From assembly GCA_002449335.1 (NCBI GenBank), contig DKDL01000002.1, positions 93,607-149,651 of the forward strand: 56,045 bases of DNA. Reading direction: 5' to 3'. Under the pieces are notes generated by a model that saw nothing but the letters and a program-made list of their open reading frames with translations, was not told the origin of the DNA and ran no database searches. Made by a program: the position numbers and the translations under genes. Positions within the stretch are counted from its first letter, which is position 1, and each line of letters begins with the position of its first letter. Below, one piece after another: positions 8,457 through 15,340 of this stretch. The DNA comes from Succinatimonas sp. UBA6849. GTDB taxonomy: Bacteria > Pseudomonadota > Gammaproteobacteria > Enterobacterales > Succinivibrionaceae.

Positions 8457-8499
8457 CAATATAATATGCACAGTTATTCATGTTAGGGTTTATTAGAAG

Positions 8500-9009
8500 A
8501 TGAAAGACGTCGCTTTATTTTATGGCACATATACTGGTGTTACTGGTACAGTAGCACAAAAAATTGTAAATGAGCTTGGCGCTGACAAAGTTGATTTATA
8601 TAACATTTGCAAAGACGGCGACAAGATGGAGAACTACAAGAAGCTAATCATTGGTACTTCAACTTGGAGTATTGGTGAGCTTCAAGAAGACTGGGATGCA
8701 TTCATGCCTAAGCTTCAGAAGATGGATTTTACAGGTAAAACTGTGGCCCTTTTCGGTACAGGTGATCAGGTAGGCTACCCAGATACTTTCCTTGATGGCA
8801 TGGGAATGTTATATGAAACATTCCAGTACCGTGGAGCTAAATTCATTGGATTCTGGCCTACACAGGGCTATGACTTTACAAGTCCACTGCCTCTTTTAGA
8901 TCACGATCATTTCGTAGGTTTGGCAATTGATGAAGACAATCAGCCAGAACTTACAGATGAAAGAATAAAAGAATGGTGCAAAATGATTAAACCTGAATTA
9001 GGTCTTTAA
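8500..9009 (+). CDS. fldA: Long-chain flavodoxin
   Basis: A 169-residue FMN-binding electron carrier of the cytoplasm. The phosphate-binding loop is YGTYTGVTGTVA (residues 9-20), and the FMN-stacking region IGTSTWSIGELQEDWDAF and loop FGTGDQVGYPDTF are in place. The insertion after residue 120 (GFWPTQGYDFTSP) makes it the long-chain type. It typically serves anaerobic enzymes such as pyruvate-flavodoxin oxidoreductase, radical SAM activators or reductive biosynthesis. A -10 box TATAAT is at 8460. FldA versus FldB/NifF is not resolved by sequence alone. Confidence 0.9.
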   Translation: MKDVALFYGTYTGVTGTVAQKIVNELGADKVDLYNICKDGDKMENYKKLIIGTSTWSIGELQEDWDAFMPKLQKMDFTGKTVALFGTGDQVGYPDTFLDGMGMLYETFQYRGAKFIGFWPTQGYDFTSPLPLLDHDHFVGLAIDEDNQPELTDERIKEWCKMIKPELGL

Positions 9010-9051
9010 TCATTGAGTGCTACCTATTTTGTAGCATTGAATTTGCATAAG

Positions 9052-9081
9052 AAAGGAATGTTTTAGAACATTCCTTTTTTT
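9052..9081 (+). terminator. Terminator after flavodoxin
   Basis: AAAGGAATGTT and AACATTCCTTT form a perfect stem with the loop TTAG and run into seven T residues. A smaller hairpin, TGCTAC/GTAGCA, precedes it (9018-9035). Confidence 0.92.
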
Positions 9082-9181
9082 ATGTTTAATATTTTGTGCA
9101 ATTTAAGAGCAAAACGCACTATTATGCGTTTTTTCTCTATATTTTGAATTCTTGATATAATATTATGCACAGAATGTGAGC

Positions 9182-9200
9182 GATCTTATAAAACAAGATC
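9182..9200 (+). promoter_or_regulatory. Inverted repeat in the symporter leader
   Basis: GATCTTATAAAACAAGATC has 6-bp arms (GATCTT/AAGATC). It lies between a TATAAT box (9156-9161) and the ribosome binding site of the downstream symporter gene, so it would be in the 5' leader or an operator just past the start of transcription. Confidence 0.35.
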
Positions 9201-9223
9201 AATATAATTTATTAGGAAATTCT

Positions 9224-10618
9224 ATGAATAGTAACAATAGAATGGGCTTTGCCTCAAAGATCGGTGGTCTGCTAGCAGCAGCTGGCTCTGCCGTAGGTTT
9301 AGGCAATATTTGGAGATTCCCAACTCAGGCCGGTGAAGAAGGCGGTGCTGCTTTCTTATTGGTTTATATCGCCATCATTTTCATTTTCGGTATTCCTCTT
9401 TTAATTTCTGAATTTGCTATTGGTCGTCATGCCAGAGCAAATGTGGGTAATGCCTATAGCGTCTTAGCACCTAATACCCATTGGAAGTTTATCGGTGTTG
9501 CATCAGTACTTGTTGCATTCACTATCTTCTGCTACTACAACGTGGTTGTAGGTTGGGTTGTTTATTACGTATGGGATGCTATCTCAGGTAACTTCGTAAG
9601 CTTAGGTCAGGTTGTAAATGCTGACGGTTCTAACGAATTTGCAAACCACTTCGGTTCTTTCGTTTCAAATCCTTGGAAACCAATTGTTTGCCTAGCAATT
9701 GTTATCGGCATCATGCATTTTGTTATTGTTTCTGGTGTTCAAAAGGGTATTGAGAGATCAGCTAAACTCTTAGTTCCAGCATTATTCGTAATCATGATTA
9801 TGCTTGTGATCTTCGCAGCTACCATGCCTGGTGCTGCTGATGGTTATAAGTTCTTATTCAGTCCAGATTTTAGTGCGATTACTCCTGATGTTTGCCTATC
9901 AGCTTTAGGTCAGTGCTTCTACTCATTCTCATTAGGTATGGGCTTAGTAACTTATGCTTCATACTTTAGACGAGACGTAAACCTAAACAGAACCGCTTTA
10001 TCAGTAGGATTGATTGATACTTTAGTTGCTATTATGGCTGGTATGATCATCTTCCCTGCTGTGTTCTCAGTTCAGGGTATGGAGCCATCAGCTGGTGCAG
10101 GCTTAGTATTCATCTCATTACCTAATGTATTTGATTCAGCATTACAGTCTGTTCCATTCTTTGGATGGTTAATTCCAACAGCTTTCTATGTAATTCTGTT
10201 CATGGCAGCGATTACCTCATGTATCTTCTTACATGAAGTTTCAACTGCATTCATCGCTGAAAGAGCAAATCTGTCAAGACATAAGGCAGCAGCTATTGTT
10301 TCATTAGCTGCATTTATCATTGGTTGTGGTGCTTCTTTATCAATGGGCCCATGGTCAGATCCAATCTTCTTTGGCATGAACTTCTTTGACTTCTTAGACT
10401 ACTTCACAGCTAAGCTAATCCTTCCTTTAACAGGTATGGGTGCAGCTCTGTTCGTAGGTTGGAAGATGACCACAAGACAGTTATGGTCAGAGTTAACTTC
10501 ATATGGCAAAGTTAAATTCTTATGGCTTGTACCTTTCAAGATCCTTGTAAGATATATCATTCCAGCTTTAATTCTTTTAATTATGATTACACAGCTGTTT
10601 GATATCAAACTAGGTTAA
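9224..10618 (+). CDS. Sodium:neurotransmitter symporter (NSS) family transporter
   Basis: A 464-residue inner membrane protein with 11-12 predicted helices. The NSS N-terminal hallmark FASKIGGLLAAAGSAVGLGN followed by IWRFP (about residues 8-32) is intact; the unwound first helix with its Na+ and substrate sites is here. Known bacterial members (LeuT, MhsT, TnaT) take up amino acids with sodium; the substrate of this one is not identified. The start at 9224 is chosen over the GTG at 9176 because AGGAAA lies 5 bases before it, and because the GTG would be only about 15 bases past the -10 box at 9156. Single-gene unit with its own terminator. Confidence 0.92.
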   Translation: MNSNNRMGFASKIGGLLAAAGSAVGLGNIWRFPTQAGEEGGAAFLLVYIAIIFIFGIPLLISEFAIGRHARANVGNAYSVLAPNTHWKFIGVASVLVAFTIFCYYNVVVGWVVYYVWDAISGNFVSLGQVVNADGSNEFANHFGSFVSNPWKPIVCLAIVIGIMHFVIVSGVQKGIERSAKLLVPALFVIMIMLVIFAATMPGAADGYKFLFSPDFSAITPDVCLSALGQCFYSFSLGMGLVTYASYFRRDVNLNRTALSVGLIDTLVAIMAGMIIFPAVFSVQGMEPSAGAGLVFISLPNVFDSALQSVPFFGWLIPTAFYVILFMAAITSCIFLHEVSTAFIAERANLSRHKAAAIVSLAAFIIGCGASLSMGPWSDPIFFGMNFFDFLDYFTAKLILPLTGMGAALFVGWKMTTRQLWSELTSYGKVKFLWLVPFKILVRYIIPALILLIMITQLFDIKLG

Positions 10619-10640
10619 TCAAAGCTCTGTTTTCTAACCG

Positions 10641-10678
10641 ATCCCGTTATCGATTACATGATTGATAACGGGATTTTT
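10641..10678 (+). terminator. Terminator after the NSS symporter
   Basis: ATCCCGTTATC pairs with GATAACGGGAT across a 12-base loop and is followed by TTTTTAT. Confidence 0.88.
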
Positions 10679-10737
10679 ATATCTGCATGTACTGTCACTA
10701 CCTTTACACCTGTCTAATTTTATGCTGATGTTTTTTG

Positions 10738-10789
10738 TCTCGTTCTTTATAAAGAGAGATTCTATAAAGAAAATGTTTACTGAACGAGA
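10738..10789. repeat. Inverted repeat of unknown role in a gene-free gap
   Basis: TCTCGTTC (10738-10745) and GAACGAGA (10782-10789) are exact inverted copies; inside lies the 12-bp palindrome TCTTTATAAAGA (10744-10755). The stretch sits between two terminators that face each other (10641-10678 plus, 10862-10888 minus), a gap of about 185 bp with no supported gene. A 37-codon frame (10722-10835) runs through it but has no ribosome binding site. Confidence 0.35.
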
Positions 10790-10861
10790 GCTTTATTTTC
10801 AGGTAAATTTATTGAGGATCAGGAAAGATCTGTAATTTAAAGAAAGGATAAAAGTAGGATC

Positions 10862-10888
10862 AAAAAAGCGCTACACAAGGTAGCGCTC
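10862..10888 (-). terminator. Terminator of the alkaline phosphatase gene
   Basis: On the minus strand AGCGCTAC and GTAGCGCT form a perfect 8-bp stem with a 5-base loop, followed by TTTTTT. It lies 25 bp past the phoA stop codon. Confidence 0.92.
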
Positions 10889-10912
10889 TAGTATGCAATT
10901 AGGAAGACTTTA

Positions 10913-12337
10913 TTACTTCTTTAACTGTAAAACCTTGGTGATGGTTCTGAATAAATCGGTCTGATCTGTTAGGCCCATGATATTTAAAGCACCAGGACCG
11001 TAAGCTGCTACTCTTAACTGAGCACCAGTATGACCTGCATCATTTACATCTTCAGAGTTACCGTATGAAACTGTCATAGGAGCACCGTCAGCGGTGATAA
11101 CAGCCTGTGTAAAGCCAGGAGCCTTAGCATTTGGATATACAATCTGAGTTGCATGGGCGTGGTCAGCTGTAACGATAACTAAAGTATTGCCATCTTTCTT
11201 AGCAAAGTCTAAAGCTACCTGAACTGCCTCATCTAAGTCCATAGTCTCACCGAACTGACCGCAAGGATTGTTCTTATGAGCCTGCTTATCGATTGAAGCA
11301 CCTTCAACCTGTAAGAAGAAACCGTTCTTGTTAGTCTTTAACAGGTCTATGGTCTTCTTAGTCATATCTGCTAACTTAGGAATTGAAGCAGTACGCTCTT
11401 TATTGATTTCGCACTTAACAGCAGGCTTATCTAAATTGCCGTGGAATGTAGCCTGTGGGCCCTTTAATCTTACAGGCATATTACCTGGAGCAAATAAACC
11501 TAATACAGGGGTCTTCTGATCTGCTTTTGCAACTGACTGTAACTCATCAGCATTGGTTACAACCTTATAGCCTTCTTCTTTTGCCTGCTCTAATAAGGTC
11601 TTGCCCTTATATTTACCGTAAGTTGCCTGCTCCTCAAATGTGGTCATACCACCACCTAAAGTAACATCTGCACGAGTCTTAATTAACTGCTCTGAAATAG
11701 AACCTAAACCTCCATTTTCTAATAAGTTGGTAGGGCACTTTTCAGCAGTTGCTTTAGGACCGTAGCACTTTCTTTGAGTTACGTGAGCTATCTGAGCAGC
11801 TGGAGTTGCATCCTGAATTTCTGAGGTGGTGATATCACCTGTTGCTAAACCTTTCTTTTTAGCTAACTCAATAATTGAGGTAACAGGCTTACCATCTACA
11901 TCAACACCAATGGCACCATTGTATGATTTAGTACCGGTTGACCATGCTGTACCAGATGCAGCTGAATCTGTTACGTAATCAGGTAAATGAGTTTCTTTGT
12001 TTAAAGAATAGTGTGTGTATTGACCAGAGAATGGAAGAGCATCTAAGCCTGGGAATGAACCTGCTGCACCATATGCGTAGTTACGAGCTGCAGTAATTTC
12101 GCTATCGCCCATACCATCGCCGATTAAAAGAATTACGTTCTTTGCGTGCTCTTTTTTAGCTAATTTAATCTGGCTCTCGTACATTTCATTCATATTGCCG
12201 TGAATACGAGAAGCTCCACCAGTAACTGTAATATTGCCTACTGCTGCTCTGTTATAAATATCTTCTGCTGCATTTGCATTACCTACGATAGCAGAAGCTA
12301 AAGCTAAACTTAAAACTGTAACAATTTTCTTATTCAT
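10913..12337 (-). CDS. phoA: Periplasmic alkaline phosphatase
   Basis: A 474-residue secreted phosphomonoesterase. Residues 1-23 are a Sec signal peptide ending ANA-AED. The metal site Asp is in LLIGDGMGDSE (D74), the catalytic serine is S125 in TDSAASGTAWSTG, and the zinc ligands fall in VEGASIDKQAH, TADHAHAT and NDAGHTGAQ. This is the E. coli PhoA arrangement and length. It releases phosphate from organic phosphates in the periplasm. A pair of TGTAA-type repeats with 11-bp period lies 70-85 bp upstream and may be a PhoB site. Monocistronic, with its own terminator. Confidence 0.95.
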   Translation of the reverse strand: MNKKIVTVLSLALASAIVGNANAAEDIYNRAAVGNITVTGGASRIHGNMNEMYESQIKLAKKEHAKNVILLIGDGMGDSEITAARNYAYGAAGSFPGLDALPFSGQYTHYSLNKETHLPDYVTDSAASGTAWSTGTKSYNGAIGVDVDGKPVTSIIELAKKKGLATGDITTSEIQDATPAAQIAHVTQRKCYGPKATAEKCPTNLLENGGLGSISEQLIKTRADVTLGGGMTTFEEQATYGKYKGKTLLEQAKEEGYKVVTNADELQSVAKADQKTPVLGLFAPGNMPVRLKGPQATFHGNLDKPAVKCEINKERTASIPKLADMTKKTIDLLKTNKNGFFLQVEGASIDKQAHKNNPCGQFGETMDLDEAVQVALDFAKKDGNTLVIVTADHAHATQIVYPNAKAPGFTQAVITADGAPMTVSYGNSEDVNDAGHTGAQLRVAAYGPGALNIMGLTDQTDLFRTITKVLQLKK

Positions 12338-12405
12338 ATAAACCTCAATAATTCTAATTGATGAGGTAAATATAAAAATGGAATGTTAACTGCCAAAATT
12401 TCAAT

Positions 12406-12422
12406 TGTAATATTTCTGTAAA
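12406..12422 (-). promoter_or_regulatory. Possible Pho box upstream of phoA
   Basis: On the minus strand TTTACA and ATTACA repeat with an 11-bp period, about 70-85 bp upstream of the phoA start. PhoB/PhoP sites are direct repeats with this period, but the match to the enterobacterial CTGTCAT unit is partial. A further TTTACA lies 20 bp upstream. Confidence 0.4.
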
Positions 12423-12448
12423 ATTATCTTCGTTTTTGTAAAGACAAT

Positions 12449-12485
12449 AAAAAAGAGGATTGTCTATTAAACAATCCCCTCTTCA
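12449..12485 (-). terminator. Terminator of the sugar-binding protein gene
   Basis: On the minus strand AAGAGGGGATTGT and ACAATCCTCTT form a stem with a bulge and a 7-base loop, followed by TTTTTTATTG. It lies 35 bp past the stop codon of the binding-protein gene. Confidence 0.88.
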
Positions 12486-12519
12486 TTTACAGTTTTTGGT
12501 TATCTATGTTTGATATAGA

Positions 12520-13662
12520 TTACTTACCGAAACGAGCTGCAGCGTCCTCAATAGAGATCTTAGATGCTGCTTCCTTTAAGCCGTCTAATGATAAGTTAGA
12601 CATATCAACTAATTCCTGATCTGTGAATGGTAACTGCTTTACGAAGTACTTCTCGTAACCCTGATAATCGTCAGGTGAAGCTACGAACAGATAAGGGAAG
12701 GTGATATCTTCAAACTTACCTTCAAAGTCTTTATAGTTACCCTTAATTGCATTGTAAACAGTCATGAATGCAATTAGAGGATCGCAATAGTGACCGCCTG
12801 ACTGACCAGCCATTGAGCCGTTCTTTAATCTCTCACCTAAATCAGGTAAGAAGTCAGTTGATACAACAGAAATCTTGCCAGTCTTACCTGCTCTTTCAAC
12901 AGCAGCAATAGCACCCTGTAAAGGATCACCGCCACCACCAGCTGGGATTAGAGCATCCAGTTTAGGATTTGCAGCCATTAAAGCTTCAGCAGCCTTTGAA
13001 CCACCTTCTGAAGAGGTACCTGCATACTGAGGCTCTGATAACTTAGCCTGATCATCTGGATGAGACTTATTCCACTTCTCAACACCAGCTTTGTAACCTG
13101 CCCATCTGCCTAACCAAGTAGCATCGCCCTGCTCCCAACCGATTAAACCGATATTTCTGCAACCTTTGTCTAATAAGATGTTAACTAAGTGCTCACCATT
13201 ATCAGGCTCATTCTCATGAACTGCACCGATAAAGTATGGTGACTTCTCAGCAAACTTGTAAATTGATGGACTTGCATCCTTTGAAATAACTCTGAAGAAC
13301 TGAGCTAAATATACTTCGTTATCATTTGCAGTCTTAATTGCAGATGTCATCTCGGTATCAGATGAGTTACAAATGATAATACCCTGACAACCAGCTGCTA
13401 CTAACTGCTCAACAGAAGCTGTAACCTTTTCAGATACGTGAGCCTGGTCAACGTACTGAACTTTTACACCTAAAGCCTTAGCAGCTTCATCAAGAACACG
13501 CTTACAATCAGAACCTAAAACGTCGGTTGATGACCAAATTGAAACACCAATCTTAATGTCGCTGTTTTCGATAGCAGATGCGGTATTTGCAAAAGATGCA
13601 ATACCAGCAGCAACTGCTGTGCAAGCAAATGCCTTAGCAAACTTCTTTAAAGTAAATTTCAT
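12520..13662 (-). CDS. Periplasmic sugar-binding protein of ABC transporter
   Basis: A 380-residue type I periplasmic binding protein (ribose/galactose-binding fold). The first ~30 residues form a signal peptide ending TASA. The mature part begins IKIGVSIWSSTDVLG and shows the family blocks EQLVAAGCQGIIICNSSD and NIGLIGWEQGDATWLGRWAGYKAG. It captures a sugar and hands it to the permease complex encoded divergently at 14379-17820. With araA downstream of that complex, L-arabinose is the likeliest ligand; the Shewanella-type arabinose system has a comparable set-up. The ATG at 13662 is chosen over the TTG at 13668 because AAGGAA lies 7 bases upstream. The exact sugar is inference. Confidence 0.88.
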   Translation of the reverse strand: MKFTLKKFAKAFACTAVAAGIASFANTASAIENSDIKIGVSIWSSTDVLGSDCKRVLDEAAKALGVKVQYVDQAHVSEKVTASVEQLVAAGCQGIIICNSSDTEMTSAIKTANDNEVYLAQFFRVISKDASPSIYKFAEKSPYFIGAVHENEPDNGEHLVNILLDKGCRNIGLIGWEQGDATWLGRWAGYKAGVEKWNKSHPDDQAKLSEPQYAGTSSEGGSKAAEALMAANPKLDALIPAGGGGDPLQGAIAAVERAGKTGKISVVSTDFLPDLGERLKNGSMAGQSGGHYCDPLIAFMTVYNAIKGNYKDFEGKFEDITFPYLFVASPDDYQGYEKYFVKQLPFTDQELVDMSNLSLDGLKEAASKISIEDAAARFGK

Positions 13663-13764
13663 AATCAATTCCTTATGTGTTATTAGGCAAGATAAAACTT
13701 GTCTGAGATTTGAGAATACTGTTAGGTCTCTCTGAGCTCATATATATATGATAAAGAGTTTTTT

Positions 13765-13782
13765 AACGTAAACGTATGCGTT
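13765..13782 (-). promoter_or_regulatory. LacI-type operator, binding-protein side
   Basis: AACGTAAACGTATGCGTT is a near-palindrome with a central CG; read on the minus strand it is AACGCATACGTTTACGTT, which shares CGCAnACGTTTACGT with the second site at 14137. It lies about 100 bp upstream of the binding-protein gene and overlaps a plausible -35 region. Confidence 0.6.
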
Positions 13783-14136
13783 GATCACAATTTTCATAAT
13801 TAAATTAAGTAACGTATTTTCATTTTTACATTTTTATTCTTTTATTCAAGATGTTATTGATTATTACAAAATTTTCATTTGAAATTTTTTTGAATTTTTT
13901 AGCAAATTTTCAAAAAATATTTTCACTTATTGAAAAAGTGTGCTCAATAAAGCAGATTTCATATTGTGTACAAAGATACGAAAATATTGATAACATAACT
14001 TTGTAAACTATTTTATACATACGTGTTAAAAATGCGGTTTGCAAGACATATCTAACACAGATGCATCAATAAAATTTGAGATCGATATCAAAAAAATATT
14101 CATTTTTTATAAAAAAAACGTGCGCAAGTTACAATA

Positions 14137-14154
14137 ATCGCAAACGTTTACGTG
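14137..14154 (+). promoter_or_regulatory. LacI-type operator, permease side
   Basis: ATCGCAAACGTTTACGTG has a near-perfect dyad around a central CG, as do sites for LacI-family repressors (PurR, RbsR and relatives). Its pairing with the site at 13765 across a divergent promoter region supports a shared local sugar repressor. No LacI-family gene is in the window. Confidence 0.6.
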
Positions 14155-14224
14155 AATTTAGCAATAATTAGATTTATTCTTTTTTATAGATGTAAGGTTC
14201 TCTTTTGGGGAGCTTTAAGTTCAA

Positions 14225-14291
14225 AGTTATATAAAACTCTATTTTTCAAATGGTTAGTTTTTAATTTTATTGAAAAACGCCTTATATAACT
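14225..14291 (+). promoter_or_regulatory. Nested stem-loop in the leader of the sugar permease operon
   Basis: Two perfect inverted repeats are nested: AGTTATATAA (14225-14234) with TTATATAACT (14282-14291), and inside it TTTTTCAA (14242-14249) with TTGAAAAA (14270-14277). The structure ends 87 bases before the start codon and has no T-run after it, so it is not a standard terminator. A hairpin with G-U pairs lies just upstream (14193-14217). Confidence 0.5.
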
Positions 14292-14378
14292 CACAAAGAA
14301 TTAGGCAAAAGCCAACATCAATGACAAACAGTGCTTTTCGATTTTCATTGAAATATGCACACATATAAGGAAATGATT

Positions 14379-15329
14379 ATGACTGGAATTAAAAATCTCT
14401 CCGGTGCAACGAAAGGTTACATAGTACTTGTAGCACTTGTAATTCTTTCTTGGGCAGTTTTTAAGATCTTAACCCCTGATAATTTCGGATCTGCAAATAA
14501 CCTATTGAGTTACTTCCAGGCAAGTTTAATTGCAACTGTTGGTGCAATTGGTTTCTACTTCGTGATGGATATGGGACTGTTCGATTTCTCTATCGGCGCT
14601 AACATTATCTTATCTGCAATTGTAGGCTGCCAATTAGCTACAACATTTGAACTAGGCTATTTTGGTCTAGTTGTAGGAAGTATTGCTACAGGCGCTTTAG
14701 TAGGTCTGTGCAACGGCTTCTTCTACGTAAAACTAAGAATTCCTTCAATGATCGTAACTGCAGGTTTGGCATTGATTTATGAGTCTATCGCTAACTATAT
14801 GGCTGGCGGTGTAGAACAAACCTTACCATCATCATTACGCGCTCTAGGTCAAATGCCTGGAAATATCATACTAGCTGTCATCACCTTTATTATTGCTTAC
14901 GGCATCTTAAACTACACAAAATTCGGTACTTATACATATGCAATTGGCTCTGACGAGTTCGTTGCCAAGAATATGGGTATCAACGTAGACAAATTTAAAG
15001 TTCTAGCATTTATCCTATCAGGCGCATTCTTCGGTGCTATGGCTGTTTTAACCATCAGCTATGGTTCATCAATGGTAGCTGTAACTGGTATGGCTTCTAT
15101 GAGTAGAAACTTCGTTCCTACCATGGGATGCTTCTTCGGTCTAGCATTCATGAAATACGGTATTCCACTTCAGGCAATTATCTTAGGTGAGTTCATCGTA
15201 AACATCATTTTCTTCGGTTTCATTTCACTTGGTGCTCCAACTGCAATTCAGGACGTTATCACCGGTCTTGCACTGCTCATTATCATCACTTTAACAACCA
15301 AAGTAACCAAAGGTGAAATTGTTAAATAA
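14379..15329 (+). CDS. Sugar ABC transporter permease (first)
   Basis: A 316-residue inner membrane permease of the RbsC/AraH/YtfT type (BPD_transp_2 family) with 8-10 predicted helices. The typical block after the first helices, FVMDMGLFDFSIGANIILSAIVGCQLA split around residue 63-90, and the conserved loop FGTYTYAIGSDEFVAKNMGINVDKFK (ATPase-contact region) are visible. The ATG at 14379 is preferred over 14355 and 14373: AAGG lies 8 bases upstream. It is followed after 11 bp by the ATPase gene. Two different permeases with one double-domain ATPase recall the YtfQRT-YjfF and Shewanella arabinose systems. Confidence 0.9.
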   Translation: MTGIKNLSGATKGYIVLVALVILSWAVFKILTPDNFGSANNLLSYFQASLIATVGAIGFYFVMDMGLFDFSIGANIILSAIVGCQLATTFELGYFGLVVGSIATGALVGLCNGFFYVKLRIPSMIVTAGLALIYESIANYMAGGVEQTLPSSLRALGQMPGNIILAVITFIIAYGILNYTKFGTYTYAIGSDEFVAKNMGINVDKFKVLAFILSGAFFGAMAVLTISYGSSMVAVTGMASMSRNFVPTMGCFFGLAFMKYGIPLQAIILGEFIVNIIFFGFISLGAPTAIQDVITGLALLIIITLTTKVTKGEIVK

Positions 15330-15340
15330 GGAGAATAAAA

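Larger units (their letters stand above)
13663..14378. other. Divergent regulatory region of the sugar transport genes
   Basis: A 716-bp, very AT-rich gap without a supported gene. It holds two similar LacI-type operators (13765-13782 and 14137-14154), a TATATATATG stretch (13741-13750) suitable as a minus-strand -10 region, a G-rich imperfect hairpin (14193-14217) and a nested inverted repeat (14225-14291). The plus-strand leader before the permease gene therefore appears long and structured. Confidence 0.6.

Noticed and set aside
10722..10835. 37-codon open frame in the gap before phoA
   Set aside because: No ribosome binding site and no recognisable similarity; it overlaps an inverted repeat. 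Mentioned only as part of the gap.
13741..13750. TATATATATG as a simple repeat of interest
   Set aside because: Short AT run, more simply part of a minus-strand -10 region.
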